Shown here in pieces: positions 1 through 11,900 of a DNA stretch of 64,000 nucleotides. The stretch spans positions 289,765 to 353,764 of the forward strand of contig CAJNDS010002444.1 of NCBI GenBank assembly GCA_905221605.1, written 5' to 3'. Source of the stretch: Symbiodinium natans. Lineage: Eukaryota; Sar; Dinophyceae; Suessiales; Symbiodiniaceae. The translations under genes were made by a program, and so were the position numbers. Numbering within the stretch: position 1 is the first letter of the stretch; each line of letters starts with the position of its first letter. Under the pieces are notes generated by a model. It searched no databases, was not told the DNA's origin, and was given only the letters and a program-made list of their open reading frames with translations.

Positions 1-429
1 TTTAGGGTTTAGGGTGTGGTTTAAGGCATAACCAGATCTCCAAGAGACTTCATAATACTGAATGGGGCCGTAGCTTGTGGTTCTTGACTGTAGCCTCAGA
101 CCCTGCACCTGTTCAGGGTGTACTAAACATTGAACCCTAAACCCTAAACCCTAAACCCTAAACCCTAAACCCTAAACCCTAAACCCTAAACCCTACGTAG
201 CCTTTTATCCCGAGACGGTTTAGGGTTTAGACTCAAAGCCACTTGGAATTGAGTTGTTTGCAAGGCACCACAGTGCAGATGCACCTTCCCACTTTTTTCG
301 GGTTCAGGCTTAGGGTTTAGGTTTCAGGGGTAAAGTATGCAGCTCATGGCTGCCGGCAGGCAGGTTTAGGGTTTAGGGTTTAGGGTGTAGGGTGAAGTTA
401 CCTAGGGAGGGGAAGATGTGTTTTTCCAG
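1..429. repeat. Telomere-type arrays and unresolved spacer
   Basis: CCCTAAA array at 133-194 and TTTAGGG at 362-390, with scattered single units. Non-repeat DNA between them has no convincing coding block except possibly 265-301. Confidence 0.6.
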
Positions 430-495
430 GCACCGCTAACTGCCGAAAACAACAGCATGGTAGTCCCAAGCCTTGCAACCCTGAAAATTGCCCTG
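430..495 (+). CDS. Exon-like block, unknown
   Basis: An acceptor TTTCCAG|G is followed by an open frame encoding APLTAENNSMVVPSLATL. Telomere-type arrays lie on both sides (362-393 and 529-624). The end is not fixed. Confidence 0.3.
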
Positions 496-681
496 AGGCC
501 CTAAATTCATGTCTTGTGGCCCAAACGCTAAACCCTAAACCCTAAACCCTAAACCCTAAACCCTAAACCCTAAACCCTAAACCCTAAACCCTAAACCCTA
601 AACCCTAAACCCTAAACCCTAAACCGTGTTGGGTGGGTGGCCTCTCAAGTGGCGGGTTTGGGCCGGTTGCGGCCAGCTCAG

Positions 682-725
682 GCGATGCATCTGGAGTGGA
701 CCCAGCGAATAGGCGCGATGTTCGG
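682..725 (+). CDS. Exon-like block, unknown
   Basis: CTCAG|G acceptor, then AMHLEWTQRIGAMF, then a GGGTAGAGG donor context leading into a TTTAGGG array. Short, so support is weak. Confidence 0.3.
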
Positions 726-734
726 GTAGAGGGT

Positions 735-870
735 TTGGGGTTTAGGGTTTAGGGTTTAGGGTTTTGGTTGCAGGGTTTAGGGTTTAGGCTTTAGGGTTTA
801 GGGTTTAGGGGTTAGGGTTTAGGGTTTAGGGTTTAGGGTTTAGGGTTCAGGGTTTAGGGTTTAGGGTTTA
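735..870. repeat. TTTAGGG array with variants
   Basis: About 17 TTTAGGG units mixed with TTTGGGG, GTTAGGG and TTCAGGG variants, running directly into an A-family element. Confidence 0.85.
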
Positions 871-969
871 GGCTATTCCCCTTCTACTAACAGGCTGTAA
901 TAGGGACTATACTAGGGGGTGCTATAATCCCTAATTATTACTGGCTGCAGTTTAAGGGGGAGCATCCCG
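871..969. mobile_element. A-family TIR element, copy A1
   Basis: Diverged copy of the family whose ends read TTGGGATGTTCCCC...GGGGAACATCCCAA, with internal ACTAACAG and its inverse. Here the left end is CTATTCCCCTTCTACTAACAG and the right end GGGGGAGCATCCC. Confidence 0.55.
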
Positions 970-989
970 AGATAAGGCTAACATATGAG

Positions 990-1969
990 GTGAACGAACA
1001 CGTACATATATACATACGTATCTGTATTAATGTATTGATGTATTCATGTATTCATGTTATTTATGTATTTGTGCATTTATGTGTTTATGTATTTATGTGT
1101 TTATGTAATTATGTATTTATGTATTTATGCATCTATGTATTTATGTACCTATGTATTTATGTACTTATGTATGACCTATCGGGTCGGGCCCTAGCCTACA
1201 CCCTAAGCCAGAGACCCTAAACCCTAAACCGTAAACCCTAAACCCTAAACCCTAAAACCCGAAGCCCGAAACCGGCTCTAGGGATCGAGATTCTAAGCAG
1301 GAGGCCCCCTTGGAGGGTTTAGGGTTTAGGGTTTGGGGTTTAGGGTTTAGGGTTTAGGGTTTAGGGTTTAGGGTTTAGGTACTTATTAACCAGCTATAAA
1401 ATTGTACTTATAACCCGCTTATAGGCCGCCATGATCTTATTCTAGCTTCACAGCTTCCTGTGTTGGTTTTTCTAGGGTTTAGGGTTTAGGGCTTATATAG
1501 GGTTTGGGGTTTAGGATTTCATTAAGGTGTAGGGCTTAGGGTGCAGACTTTCAGGTTCAGAGTTTAAGGTTTAGGGCTCAGGGTTCAGAATTTCAGGTTT
1601 AGGGTTTACGGTTTAGGGTTTAGGAGTTTGCAAAAAACCTCAGGGCCCCTGCCGTACAAGATTCCTCCCAACAGACAATTCCTCTTGGCCTTACAACCCT
1701 TCAGATGGGGCCTTAATTACAAAACCCTTGTATGCCCCTCATGAAGGCACAAAGAAACCCTAGACCCCTAAACCCTAAACCTTTCAAAACCCCCAAACCT
1801 AAAACCCAAACCCTAAACCCCAAACTCCTATAGAACCCTAAACCCAAACCCCTAAAACCCTAAACCCGAAACCCCAAACCCTAAACCCTAAACCCCAAAC
1901 CCTCAACCCCAAATCCTAAACCCTAAACCCCAAACCCTAAACCCCAAACCCCAAACCCTAAACCCTCAG
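990..1969. repeat. AT microsatellite then telomere-type arrays
   Basis: 1000-1170 is a TTTATGTA-like microsatellite. Arrays follow: CCCTAAA 1208-1257, TTTAGGG 1315-1378, degenerate TTTAGGG 1473-1625, and degenerate CCCTAAA 1760-1967 with CCCCAAA and CCCTCAA variants. A fragment related to D-family ends (TACTTATTAACCAGCTATA) lies at 1380-1400. No coding block seen. Confidence 0.6.
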
Positions 1970-2491
1970 GCCGCGACGTGCAACTCCGGATTCTCAAGAA
2001 GACGCTGACGCGGCTGCGGCAGAAGACCCTGACCTCCATCCTGGAGGCTCCATTTTTTTTTGGGAGGTGCTTGGGGTTTAGGGTTTAGGGCTTAGGGCTT
2101 AGGGTTTAGGGGGTTTAGGGTTTAGGGTTTAGGGCTAGGGGTTTAGGGTTTGGGGTGTAGGGTATCCTGGCCTTTTTCGTGGCTTAGGGGGTTTAGGGGT
2201 TTAGGGTTTAGGGTTTAGGGTATGGGGTTTAGGGTTAAGAATGAGCCCTTCACTGAGATGAACCTGCAGGGGGGTTGCTTCAGGGTTATCTTGGGGGGAT
2301 TCGCGGAGGTTTGGGAACTGGAAGTTAGGGTTTAGGGTGTAGGGTCCCTAAACCCTCAACCCTGAACCCTAAACCCTAAACCCCAAACCCTAAACCCTAA
2401 ACCCTAAACCGTGCAGTGTTTGGGAGAGTCTTCGAACTGGTTTGGGGTTTAGGCTGCTTTGCCATCGGGAAGCGAGCCATCGGAGTTGAAG
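1970..2491 (+). CDS. Partial multi-exon gene, unknown
   Basis: Three blocks chain in phase: 1970-2046 (acceptor CTCAG|G; contains VQLRILKKTLTRLR), 2240-2308 (NEPFTEMNLQGGCFRVILGG) and 2453-2491 (AALPSGSEPSELK, acceptor TTTAG|G). Donors would be GC, GT and GC. The first block is basic and probably helical. No family recognised. The third block is also open in another frame. Introns are TTTAGGG/CCCTAAA arrays. Confidence 0.4.
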
Positions 2492-3750
2492 GCCTAGGGT
2501 AGTCGGAGAGCTTGGCACCCCAAAACCACCTAAGCCCTAGGTTTTCAACCCTAAACCCTAAACCCTAAGCCCTAAGCCCTAAACCCTAAACCCTAAGCCC
2601 CAAACCCTAAGCCCCAAACCCTAAACCCTAAACCCTAAACCCTAAACCCTAAACCCTAAACCCTAAACCCTAAACCCTAAACCCTAAACCCTGAACCCTG
2701 AACCCTGAACCCTGAACCCTGAACCCTGAACCCTGAACCCTGAACCCTGAACCCTAACTAATGCAAAAGTCAGTCCTACGGTGCGATATGAACTCTTCAG
2801 CAGGACTCGAGCGGAAACATATGAAACAGGTTCATAGGATTTAGGGCTGTATTACTGTTATGGGTGAGTGGTATAAGGTTCCTTTAAATCAATGCGGCTG
2901 AGTGTGCATGGGTAAAGCCTGAACACTTGACATTGTGCTCTGGCCTTCCGTGCTTCGTACAAACCTAAGCTGTCTTCACCTTCATATGATCCGCGACCTA
3001 GCGCCCGTGTTCCTAGAAATATCCCTAAACCCTAAACCCTAAACCCTAAACCCTAAACCCTAAACCCTAAGCCATACTTCATACATTGAGGCGCGTAAAT
3101 GACATTCACTCATCGACGACAGCCAAGGCCCGAAACCTTAAAGCCCTAAACCCTAAAACCGTGAAGCCTCTGAGCCGGTCAGCCCTAAACCCTAAACCCT
3201 AAACCCTAAACCCTAAACCCTAAACCCTAAACCCTAAACCCTAAACCTTAAGCCCCTCAGCCACCCATTCAACCCCCAATCCCTGCACCCCCAAACCCTA
3301 AGCCCTCAAGCCTAAGGCCCCAAACCCTGAAGCCCTAAACCCCTTAGACCCCAAAGCCCTAAACTCTTAAGCCCTAAACCCCAAAACCCCAAACGAACCT
3401 TGAGACTATAAGCCCCATAACCCTAAAACCCATGGAGACCATTGAGACCCTTGAGACCCTAAACCCTAAAAAACATTTGAGACCCTAAAGCCTCAAAACC
3501 CTAACAACCCCCCACCCTAAAACCCCAAAACCCTAACAAGTCCTAAAACCCTTGCGAACCCAGAGCCCTTGAAACCCTCAGACCCTAAAACCCCAAGACC
3601 CTAAAAGCCACAAGATAAAACCCTGAACCCTAAACCCTAAAACCCTAAAAGCCACAAGAACGAGCTCGCTGGAGGCCCTGATACCCTAAACCCTAAAACC
3701 CGCCACATAAAAACCGCTCGGGCTTGAGATGCTGCCAAATTCTCTTTCAG
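2492..3750. repeat. CCCTAAA/CCCTGAA arrays and unresolved spacer
   Basis: CCCTAAA 2548-2695 grades into a homogeneous CCCTGAA array (2691-2752). Then 270 bp without repeat or clear coding (2756-3025), CCCTAAA 3024-3070 and 3182-3246, and 400 bp of decayed C-rich repeat with CCCTAAAA/CCCTTGAGA forms to 3700. Confidence 0.6.
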
Positions 3751-3861
3751 GCCTCTTCCGCATGGCCCAATCCATCTTGATTGGAGGCCTGCCGCGGTCC
3801 GAGCAACCCACCTCCCCAGCGGATGTCGCCCGGGCGCGTTGCGCGCCACGATGGTCTGTCA
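3751..3861 (+). CDS. Exon-like block, unknown
   Basis: Good acceptor TCTCTTTCAG|G. The frame from the third base reads LFRMAQSILIGGLPRSEQPT and stays open to a GT at 3862. Third positions are GC-rich. No family recognised. Confidence 0.4.
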
Positions 3862-3944
3862 GTCGGCGCGACTAACCCTAAACCTAAACCCTAAACCCTA
3901 AACCCTAAACCCTAAACCCTAAACCCTAAACTCTAAACCGACTC

Positions 3945-4085
3945 CCCGGTGCTACCTGGCTGGGGGCCTTGCTCCCGTGGCTGGGGTCATTGTTGGCGTG
4001 CTGGTGGCCGCATGCTGGCCCTGGCAAACTGCGCGCCAAGGTCTTCGGGCACACCCCCCGGCATGGACTACTGCAGCGGAAGGGA
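3945..4085 (+). CDS. Exon-like block, possible membrane segment
   Basis: One open frame reads AGGLAPVAGVIVGVLVAACW, a plausible transmembrane helix, followed by a basic stretch. Another frame is also open here. No clean AG acceptor is visible upstream, so the start is uncertain. Confidence 0.3.
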
Positions 4086-4300
4086 TTTTCAAACCCTGAA
4101 GTACCCAAGCCCTGAAACCCTAAGACCCTTAAGCCATATAAAAAACTCAAAATCCTCCCTAAACCCTAAACCTTAAAGCTAAACCCTAAACCCTAAACCC
4201 TAAACCCTAAACCCTAAACCCTAAACCCTAGCCCTAAACCCTAAACCCTAAAAGGCCTTTAAAACCCTAAGAAGGCCACAAACAAAAGCCCTCGCCGGAG

Positions 4301-4379
4301 GTGCATCAGCTCTTCTGGAGCTTGGAGAGGGAAGTCGCCTTCTCCGTGAGCCTGCTCAATGCCGCGCTGCTGCTTTTGG
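4301..4379 (+). CDS. Exon-like block, unknown
   Basis: GCCGGAG|GTG acceptor; phase-0 frame VHQLFWSLEREVAFSVSLLN then AALLLL, ending in G|GTTTGT. Hydrophobic end. An ATT/GTT microsatellite (4393-4600) follows at once. Confidence 0.45.
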
Positions 4380-4392
4380 GTTTGTCATTCTT

Positions 4393-4600
4393 TTTGTATT
4401 ATTATTATTATTGTTATTATTATTGTTATTATTATTGTTATTATTATTGTTATTATTATTAGTACTATTCGTATTGGAATTATTATTATTATTCTTCTTC
4501 TTATGATTCTTATTATTCTTGTTCTGATCATTGTTATTGTTGTTATGATGAGTATCTTCATTGTAATTTTGACCAGTAATATTATTCCAATTGTTATTTA
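4393..4600. repeat. TTATTATTG microsatellite
   Basis: TTATTATTG-like units decaying into T-rich sequence, then T/G-rich DNA with a TG run at 4713-4735. Translations across it are low-complexity artefacts. Confidence 0.85.
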
Positions 4601-4805
4601 AGGTTGTTTTTCTTGTTTCGGATTGTTTTGGGGGATTGAGTGAGTTGTTGTTTGGGGTTTTGTTGGGGGTGTTTATGTCTTTTGGGGCAGTTCAGGTTGC
4701 ATTTGTTTCTTTTGTGTGTGTGTGTGTGTGTGTGTGTTTTTGTTTTTGTTTTTGTTTAGGGCTTAGGGTTTAGGGTTAGCGTTTAGGGGGTTTAGGGGGT
4801 TTAGG

Positions 4806-5136
4806 GGTTTTAGAGCTTTAGGGTTTTAGGGTTTTAGGGTTTTAGGGTTTTAGGGCTTTAGGGTTTTAGGGTTTTAGGGTTCTAGGGTTCTAGGGTTTTA
4901 GGGTTTTAGGGTTTTAGGGTGTTAGGGTGTTAGGGTTTTAGGGTTTTAGGGTTTCAGGGTTTTAGGGTTTTAGGGTTTTAGGGTTTTTGGGTTTTTGGGT
5001 TTTTGGGTTTTAGGGGTTTAGGGTTTTAGGGTTTTAGGGTTTTAGGGTTTTAGGGTTTTAGGGTTTTAGGGTTTTAGGGTTTTAGGGTTTTAGGGTTTTA
5101 GGGTTTTAGGGTTTTAGGGTTTTAGGGTTTTAGGGC
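4806..5136. repeat. Array of 8-mer TTTTAGGG
   Basis: About 40 units with period 8 (TTTTAGGG) rather than 7, with occasional TCTAGGG, GTTAGGG and TTTTGGG variants. TTTTAGGG is the telomere repeat type known from Chlamydomonas; here it is interstitial. Confidence 0.9.
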
Positions 5137-5900
5137 TACTTGGTGGTCATAACCTGTGCTTAGTACATTGAATCGGGGCTTTTGGGGTTTGAGGGCGGTT
5201 TGGGGGTTTGGGGGTTTTGGAGTTTAGGGTTTCGAAGGGTGGTTTAGGGTTTAGGGTTTACACGGTGATAGGGTTGGGGAGTAAACCCTAAACCCTCAAC
5301 CCGAAACCCTGAAAGGGGAATCCTGAGACCCTTGCACCCGAGACGTCCCTAGTCCCTAAACCCTAAACCCTAGACCCTAAACACCCACAAAAGGGAGCCA
5401 GACTCGAACCCCTACGGCTGTACAGCCTAAACCTTGAACCCGAACCTCCCGAAGGGGGGGTTTAGCGTTTAGGCTTTTGGGGGTTCCCTTGATATACACC
5501 CTAAACCCTAAACCGTAAACCCTGAATTGTGCCTGCGGGGTTTTCGGGGGGTCTCTGAATCCCAACGGGGGGGTGTGTCACCGGACGCACGCGCGCACAG
5601 GTTACTTAGGGTTTAGGCTTAGGGTTACATAGGGTTTAGGGGTTTAGGGGTTAGGGTTTCGGGGCTTAGGGTTTAGGTTTAGGGTTAAGGGTTTTAGGCG
5701 CTTAGGGCAAGAGGACTTCTACTGCACCAGGCCAAGTCCTAACTGCTAAGACCACAAAACCCTCAGCCCCCCCAAACCCTACCGAGCCCTAAAACTCTCC
5801 CTAAACACAAAACCCCTAAACCCTAAGCGTAAACCCCAAACCCTAAACCCTAATTCCTAAACCCTAAAACTCCAAAACCCCGCCAGATCGACCGCTTTAG
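5137..5900. repeat. Decayed telomere-type repeat, no clear coding
   Basis: Scattered single TTTAGGG and CCCTAAA units, C-rich decayed stretches (5755-5880) and short unique DNA. An apparent tRNA-like GGTTCGAGTC at 5400 was rejected. Confidence 0.5.
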
Positions 5901-8900
5901 GCTGTGCCAGCTGCAGTCTCCGAAGCGGAGCGCTTGATCGAGGTGGGTTTAGGGGTTTCAGAGGTTTAGGGTTTAGGGTTTAGGGTTCAGGGGTTCAGGG
6001 ATTCAGGGGGTTCAGGGGGTTTAGGGGGTTTAGCGGGTTTAGGGTTTAGGGGTCGAGGGGTTGAGGGGTTTAGGGTTTAAGGGTGTAGGGTTTCGGGTTT
6101 AGGGGTTTAGGGGCTCAGGGATTCCTACATTTAGGGGTTTAGGGGTTTAGGGGTTTAGGTGTTTAGGGGTTTAGGGGTTTAGGGGTTTAGGGATTGAGGG
6201 GTTTAGGAGATTCGGGGATTAGGGTTTATAGGGGCTTGGGGTTTGAGTTTCGAGTTTCGGGTTTAGCGTTTGGAGTCTACACCTCGAAGCGTCCGCCAAC
6301 CCCTATAGCAGGAAGCGGAGCTGAACTCGCTGTCCTACGACCTGTCGCTTTTGCTGCACTTAGCCCTAAACCCTAAACCCTAAACCCTAAATCCCAAAAG
6401 CCCTGAACCCTAAATTGGGGAGGGGAGGGCTGCTCATCACTGGGATTGAACTTGGGGCGCGCTACGGGTTCAGGATTGAGGGTTTGGGTTTAGGGTTTAG
6501 GGCTGCCATGCTACCCTCAAGCTACCCAACCCCCCCCCAAAGAACAAACAAAAACAGAGTATTAGTAAGTAAGAGTCATAAATAAACATCAAAACCCTAA
6601 CATCCCCAACCCACCCCCGCCCATAAACCTCAAAACCCTAAACTCCCCCCCCCCCCCCCCTACATCCCCTGCCCCCTAACCCCCCCGCGGGAAAAAAGAA
6701 GGACTCTTAATCCAAAAAACCACCCTAAGCACTAAACCCTAAACCCACAGCGTAAGCCGGTCCTTCAGAAATTCGGGGCTTCGGCTCTTAGTTGCATCTC
6801 GCTTCATTTCTCGGGCCGTAGGAGCGCAGCCATGTTCAGGGTTGGGTTTTTGGTTTACAGTGTTTAGGGTTTGGGGTTTAGGGTTTAGGGTTTAGGGTTC
6901 AGGGTTTAGGGTTTAGGATTTAGGGCCTTACTGCCGACATCCAGGACGAAAAAAACGAGAAGCCAACACAACCCACAGCGCACAATTCCGACCCAAAGTC
7001 AAGGCGTGCCGTCCCCAATTAGCCCTGCTCTCAAACTCACCCTAACTCCCATTCCTAACCCCACAAGCCTTGTTTAGGTTTTAGGGTTTGCGATTGGCTT
7101 GGGCCGATTCGCAAGATAAACACCACCCTCCTGGTATATCAATTTTCTTGCCTGACTGGTACTATCTACATGCATGCTTCCAAAAGCTTCCTCCGTCAGG
7201 GGGTGAGGCGCTTCCCTCCTTAACTTGCGTCTGTGAGGGGTACCCCTGATTCGGGAAAAAAGGTTGCCGATTCCAGCGAGAAGACGGCACAGATCTTGAT
7301 GGCCGAAGTGACACCATGACTCTCCAGATTACCCCAAACCCCAAACCCTTAAACCCCAAACTCTAAACCTGGGGGACTTACAGCTGGTGCAGGAGGCACG
7401 CATCACAGGGGCCACGGCAAAAACAAGTATTGGGTTCAGGGCCCGGAAAAAAAACGGAGGGGGGGGTGGGGGGGGGGTGGGGGGGTGGTGGGGGGGTGGG
7501 GGGTTGGTGGGGGGGTGGGGGGGGGTGGGCGTTTCACTATAAGGTTTAAATATACATAGCTTTAGGCTTTATGGTTTGGGGTTTGGGAGGGTTTGGGGTT
7601 TTCAGGAGTACAGAAAACCTTTGCACCCTCAACCCTAGGCAAGCCAAATCCCAATTCTTGCAACCGAGGCTTCTGCTGGTGCACGAGACGCTGGCAAACG
7701 AGTTGGTCGAGCTGGCCAGCATGGACCAGGCGAGTCGAACTTGAGGGTTTGGGGTTTAGGGTTTCGGGTTTAGGGACCTAAACCTTACTGTATACCAGGA
7801 CCCAGAGTAGGCGCTTGTTCCCCCTTTTTTGGGGGCTTAGGTTCCCTTAATTCTAAGCCCCTTTCAACCAAAGGGAGTACCCATTTTGCTCCTAGGTTTC
7901 TCTTGGGTCTAGGAACCCTAAAGCCTGCGCACAGTACACGCTGAACCAGAACCCCTAAGCTGAACCCTAAACCCTAAACCCTAAACCCTAAACCCTAAAC
8001 CCGTCTACCCGCATAGTATAATCTGTTGGTGTTGGTTTTAGTGCTCTAGGGGTTTAGGGCTTCGAGGGCTTGGCCCATTCGGCCTGAACCCCGAAAGCCA
8101 ACTCCACAACCGAAAAAGGGTTTAGGGTTTTAGGGTTTAGGGTTTAGGGTTTAGGGTTTAGGGTTTAGGGTTTCAGGGTTTAGGGTTTACGGTTTAGGAT
8201 TTAGGTTTAGGGTTTAGGGTTTAGGGTTTAGGGTTTAGGGTTTCAGGGTTTAGGGTTTAGGGTTTAGGGTTTAGGGTTTAGGGTTTAGGGTTTAGGGTTT
8301 AGGGCAAGCCACTCTGAATCCTCAACCCTCAACCCTCAACCCTAAACCCTAAACCCTAAACCATGTGGTGGCAGCTTTGTTTCCAACCCTCGTCTGGTAC
8401 CTGATTCCTTCAGGGTTCAAGATTTAGTGGCCTAAATGCTCAACAAAAGGACGTTTAGGGTTAGGGTTTAGGGTTTAGGGTCTTTACGGTTGGCCTGATG
8501 CCGGAAATACGGAACTTGAAGCCCAGTGGCGTTTTGGGCGTGCTGGTTTTAAGGGCAGAAGAGTATAAGGCGCATACTAGACTACTCTTTGCCTAAGAAC
8601 CCCAAAAGAATAACCAATAATAATCTCTATATTAACCTAATAAGGATCAATATTTGTTTTTTTCGTTCGGGGTTCTTAAGCAATTAGTAGAAGACTAGAA
8701 ACTCGACCAGGGCTTAGGGCGTAGGGTTTCGGGTTTCGTTCGGGTTTAGGGTTTAGGGTTTAGGGCTAGGGCTTTGGGGATCTCTGCCCGAGGATCGGGC
8801 GCAAGAGCTCTACCGAGAGTGGCTGATGCGAAAGCTTGTCGTGGCGGGCTTGACGAAGGCCCGCCTGCATGAGCCCTAAACCCTAAACCCTAAACCCCAA

Positions 8901-11900
8901 ACCCTAAACCCTAAACCCTACACCCCAAACCCTAAACCTAAAGTCTTGGTTCATGGTCAGGTTTTTGGTTCAGTGTTTAGGGTTTAGGGTTTAGGGTTTA
9001 GGGTTTAGGGTTTAGGGTCTGGGGTTTAGCGTTCAGGGTCTGGGGACCCCAGTCATCAGAGTGCAGCCAAGGGGTTCTCAGGGTTTTCAATGGCTTTAGG
9101 GTTTTGCTGCTTCAAGGAAGCCATCAGCCCTTCACCCCGAACCCCAAACCTCTAAACCTACATCCTAAACCCTAAAACCTAGGCCCTAAACCCTAAACCC
9201 TAAACCCTAACCCCTAAACCCTAAACCCTAAACGGACCTTCCTCCCTTCTTCGGGGTGTTCGGTTCTGATAAAGCCTCCACAAAAGGGGTAGCCCAACCG
9301 GCCCCAAAACCATCCTAAACGCTTTAACAGACAATCTAAATCCACAAACCCGGAAAAAGAACCTAAGCGTTTAAGACCTTGAGCCACCCTGAGGCTCAAA
9401 ACAAACTTAGCCCCAAAACCATCTGAAGCACCCAAGGCCTTCAAAGCCTAAACCCTGTAGCCCTGTAGCGCCAAAAACCAAGACGCCCTAACTCCCAACC
9501 CTCAACCCTCAACCCTCAACCCTCAACCCTAAACCCTAAACCCTTATGCCCCCCACGTCTCCCCAGGACAAGCTGCTGGTCCTTTCCGGACAGCCGGGGG
9601 TGGATCCCAAGAAGCTCGCCATGGCTTTCAGCACTTTTAGGGTTTAGGGTTTAGGGTTTAGGGTTTAGGGTTTAGGGTTTAGGGTTTATATAGGGTAACT
9701 CGGGAAGCCGCAAGCCCTGAACCTCCTTAAGCCCAAGCCCGACCCCTCCAACTCCTAAACCCCTAACCCTGCAACAACCCAAGCCCCCCTAAACCCCAGC
9801 ATTCCTCAGAAGAGCCCTAAGTTAACCCGAAACAGTTGACTAGCATTTGCTTCAGGACCCCCCCAAAATAGACAGATTCTTCCTGGTCAGGGCAATACAG
9901 GGGTTCTTAAGCACATAGGTTTATCCCTAAACCTTAATTCCTAAACCCTAAACCCTATACGTTGAGGTCCTGAACCCTAAACCCGAAACCCCAAACCCTA
10001 AACCTTAAACCCCTATGCCCCCAAAAGCATCCAAGGAAGATCGAGAAGCTCAAGTCCAACACGGAGCCGCGCATGGACACACGGCCGGCAGGTAGGTCGT
10101 AGGGTTTAGGGTTTAGGGTTTAGGGTTTAGGGTTTAGGGTTTAGGGGTTAGGGTTTAGGGTTTAGGGTTTAGGGTTTAGGGTTGTTTGAGTGGTTGTTTG
10201 GAGTTTGAGTTGTAGGGTTTCGGGGGTTCAGGGGCTTTGGGTTTAGGGTTTGGGTTTAGAGGTCGAGAGGTTTGCTGGTTTAGGTTTTCAGGGTCTTGAT
10301 TTTGGGATTTTTGGATCTAGGGTTCAGGGCGCCCGGCGTGGTTACAAGCATTATGCGGTTTCGCATGCTTTGTTTCCTGGGGGGGCCCTAAACCCTAAAC
10401 CCTAAACCCTAAACCCTAAACCCTAAAATAAGGCAAAGGCTTGGGGGTATGGAATTGAGGCACCTCGAATTCAGAAAGCTGCTCTAAACCTTGCAATCCC
10501 TTATCAAAGGGTTTAGGGCTTAGGGTCCCTAAACCCTAAACCCTAAACCCTAAACCCTAAACCCTAAACCCTAAACCCTAAACTAAGTGAGGGGTCGCTT
10601 CCGTCGAGCGACAGACCCCGAACGCTCGGCCGAGGTGATGGGGGCTTTTCAGGGTGCAAGGGCAAGCCAAGGGCCCCCCGGGCCAAGGGCCCGCCGGGCC
10701 AAGGGCCCCCCGGGCAAGGGTCCCCCGGGCCAAGGGCCCCCCCCCCAGGCCCAAGGGCCCCCCCAGCCTAAGGGCCAAGGGCCCTCCGCAAGGGCCCCCC
10801 GGGCCAAGCGCCCCCCCCGGGCCAAGGGCCTGGCCAATCGTTTTCGGGCCAAGGGACCAAGGGCCTCCCGAGCCAAGGGCCCCCCGGGCCAAGGGCCCCC
10901 GGGCCCGGGCCAAGGGCGGCCAAGGGCCTTCCGGCTCAGACCCACAGGCACCCCGCCCAAGGGCCCCCCGGGCCAAGGGCGCCCCAACCCAAGGGCCCCC
11001 CAGGCCAACGGCCAGGGCCCCCCACAACCGGGCCACCCCAAAACGCCCCGAAGGGCCAAGCAAGGGCGGCCCTCCAAGCAAGGGCGGCCCGCCCACACCA
11101 AGAGCGAGGCTCTGAACCAAGGGCGGCCAAGGGCCGCCCCCCACGCCAAGCGCGGCCCCCCAACCAGGCGGCCCGCCCCACCGGGTGAAGGGCACGGGCC
11201 AAGGGCCCTTGCCGGGCCGAGCCGGGACCGACCCGCCCGGAACTCCAATCGCGCACCCAGCTTTTAAGAGGCGCCAAGAGCCACCAAAAGGCTTCAAAAG
11301 CTTCAAAAGCCCACTAAAATAAAAGAAGGGGGACCACAGGATTTGTCCGTGCCCACAATGATAAATGCGATTTTTCAATATTGAAAACGATGGTTTTAGG
11401 CACCCCTGCCCGCAATGAAAACTGCTTTTTTTTAGTACTGAAATCGAGGCTCCCCCCAAATCAGCAAGGACCTCTACGGGCCCTGACGTGCCGAAGGCCC
11501 GAAAAGGACCGAGGCTACCCCGAACCCCAAAGTAAATAAGGGCCTCTACGGGCCCTAACGTGCCGAAGGCCCGAAAAGGGCCGAGGCTACCCCGAACCCC
11601 AGCTTAAACCCTAACACCGCAAAACCCTGCGAAGGCCTTCAAGTAAATAAGGGCCTCTACGGGCCCTAACGTGCCGAAGGCCCGAAAAGGGCCGAGGCTA
11701 CCCCGAACCCGAGCTTAAACCCTAGCGATTGAAATACTCATTGGCGAAAAACTCATGAATAGGTTCCCTGACCTTTAAATGAATAAAACCTCTGACACGC
11801 CGAAGGTCCGAACAAGGCCCCGAGCGACCCCAAGAGCCACCAAAATGCTTCAAAAGGCTTCAAAAGGCCCCCTAAAAGAAGGGGGACCCCAGGATGCCCG

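Noticed and set aside
4359-4773. Ile/Val-rich and Cys/Val/Phe-rich frames resembling membrane proteins
   Set aside because: They arise from an ATT/GTT microsatellite and a TG run, except for the first few codons that belong to a different exon-like block.
5390-5425. tRNA-like T-arm on the minus strand (GGTTCGAGTC with a following CTCCC)
   Set aside because: The bases around the loop do not pair as a T stem, and no D or anticodon arm could be drawn.
10578-11459. Open frames of 113-293 codons on both strands
   Set aside because: They are translations of a GC-rich low-complexity repeat lacking stop trinucleotides; Gly/Pro/Ala/Arg repeats in every frame and no splice context.
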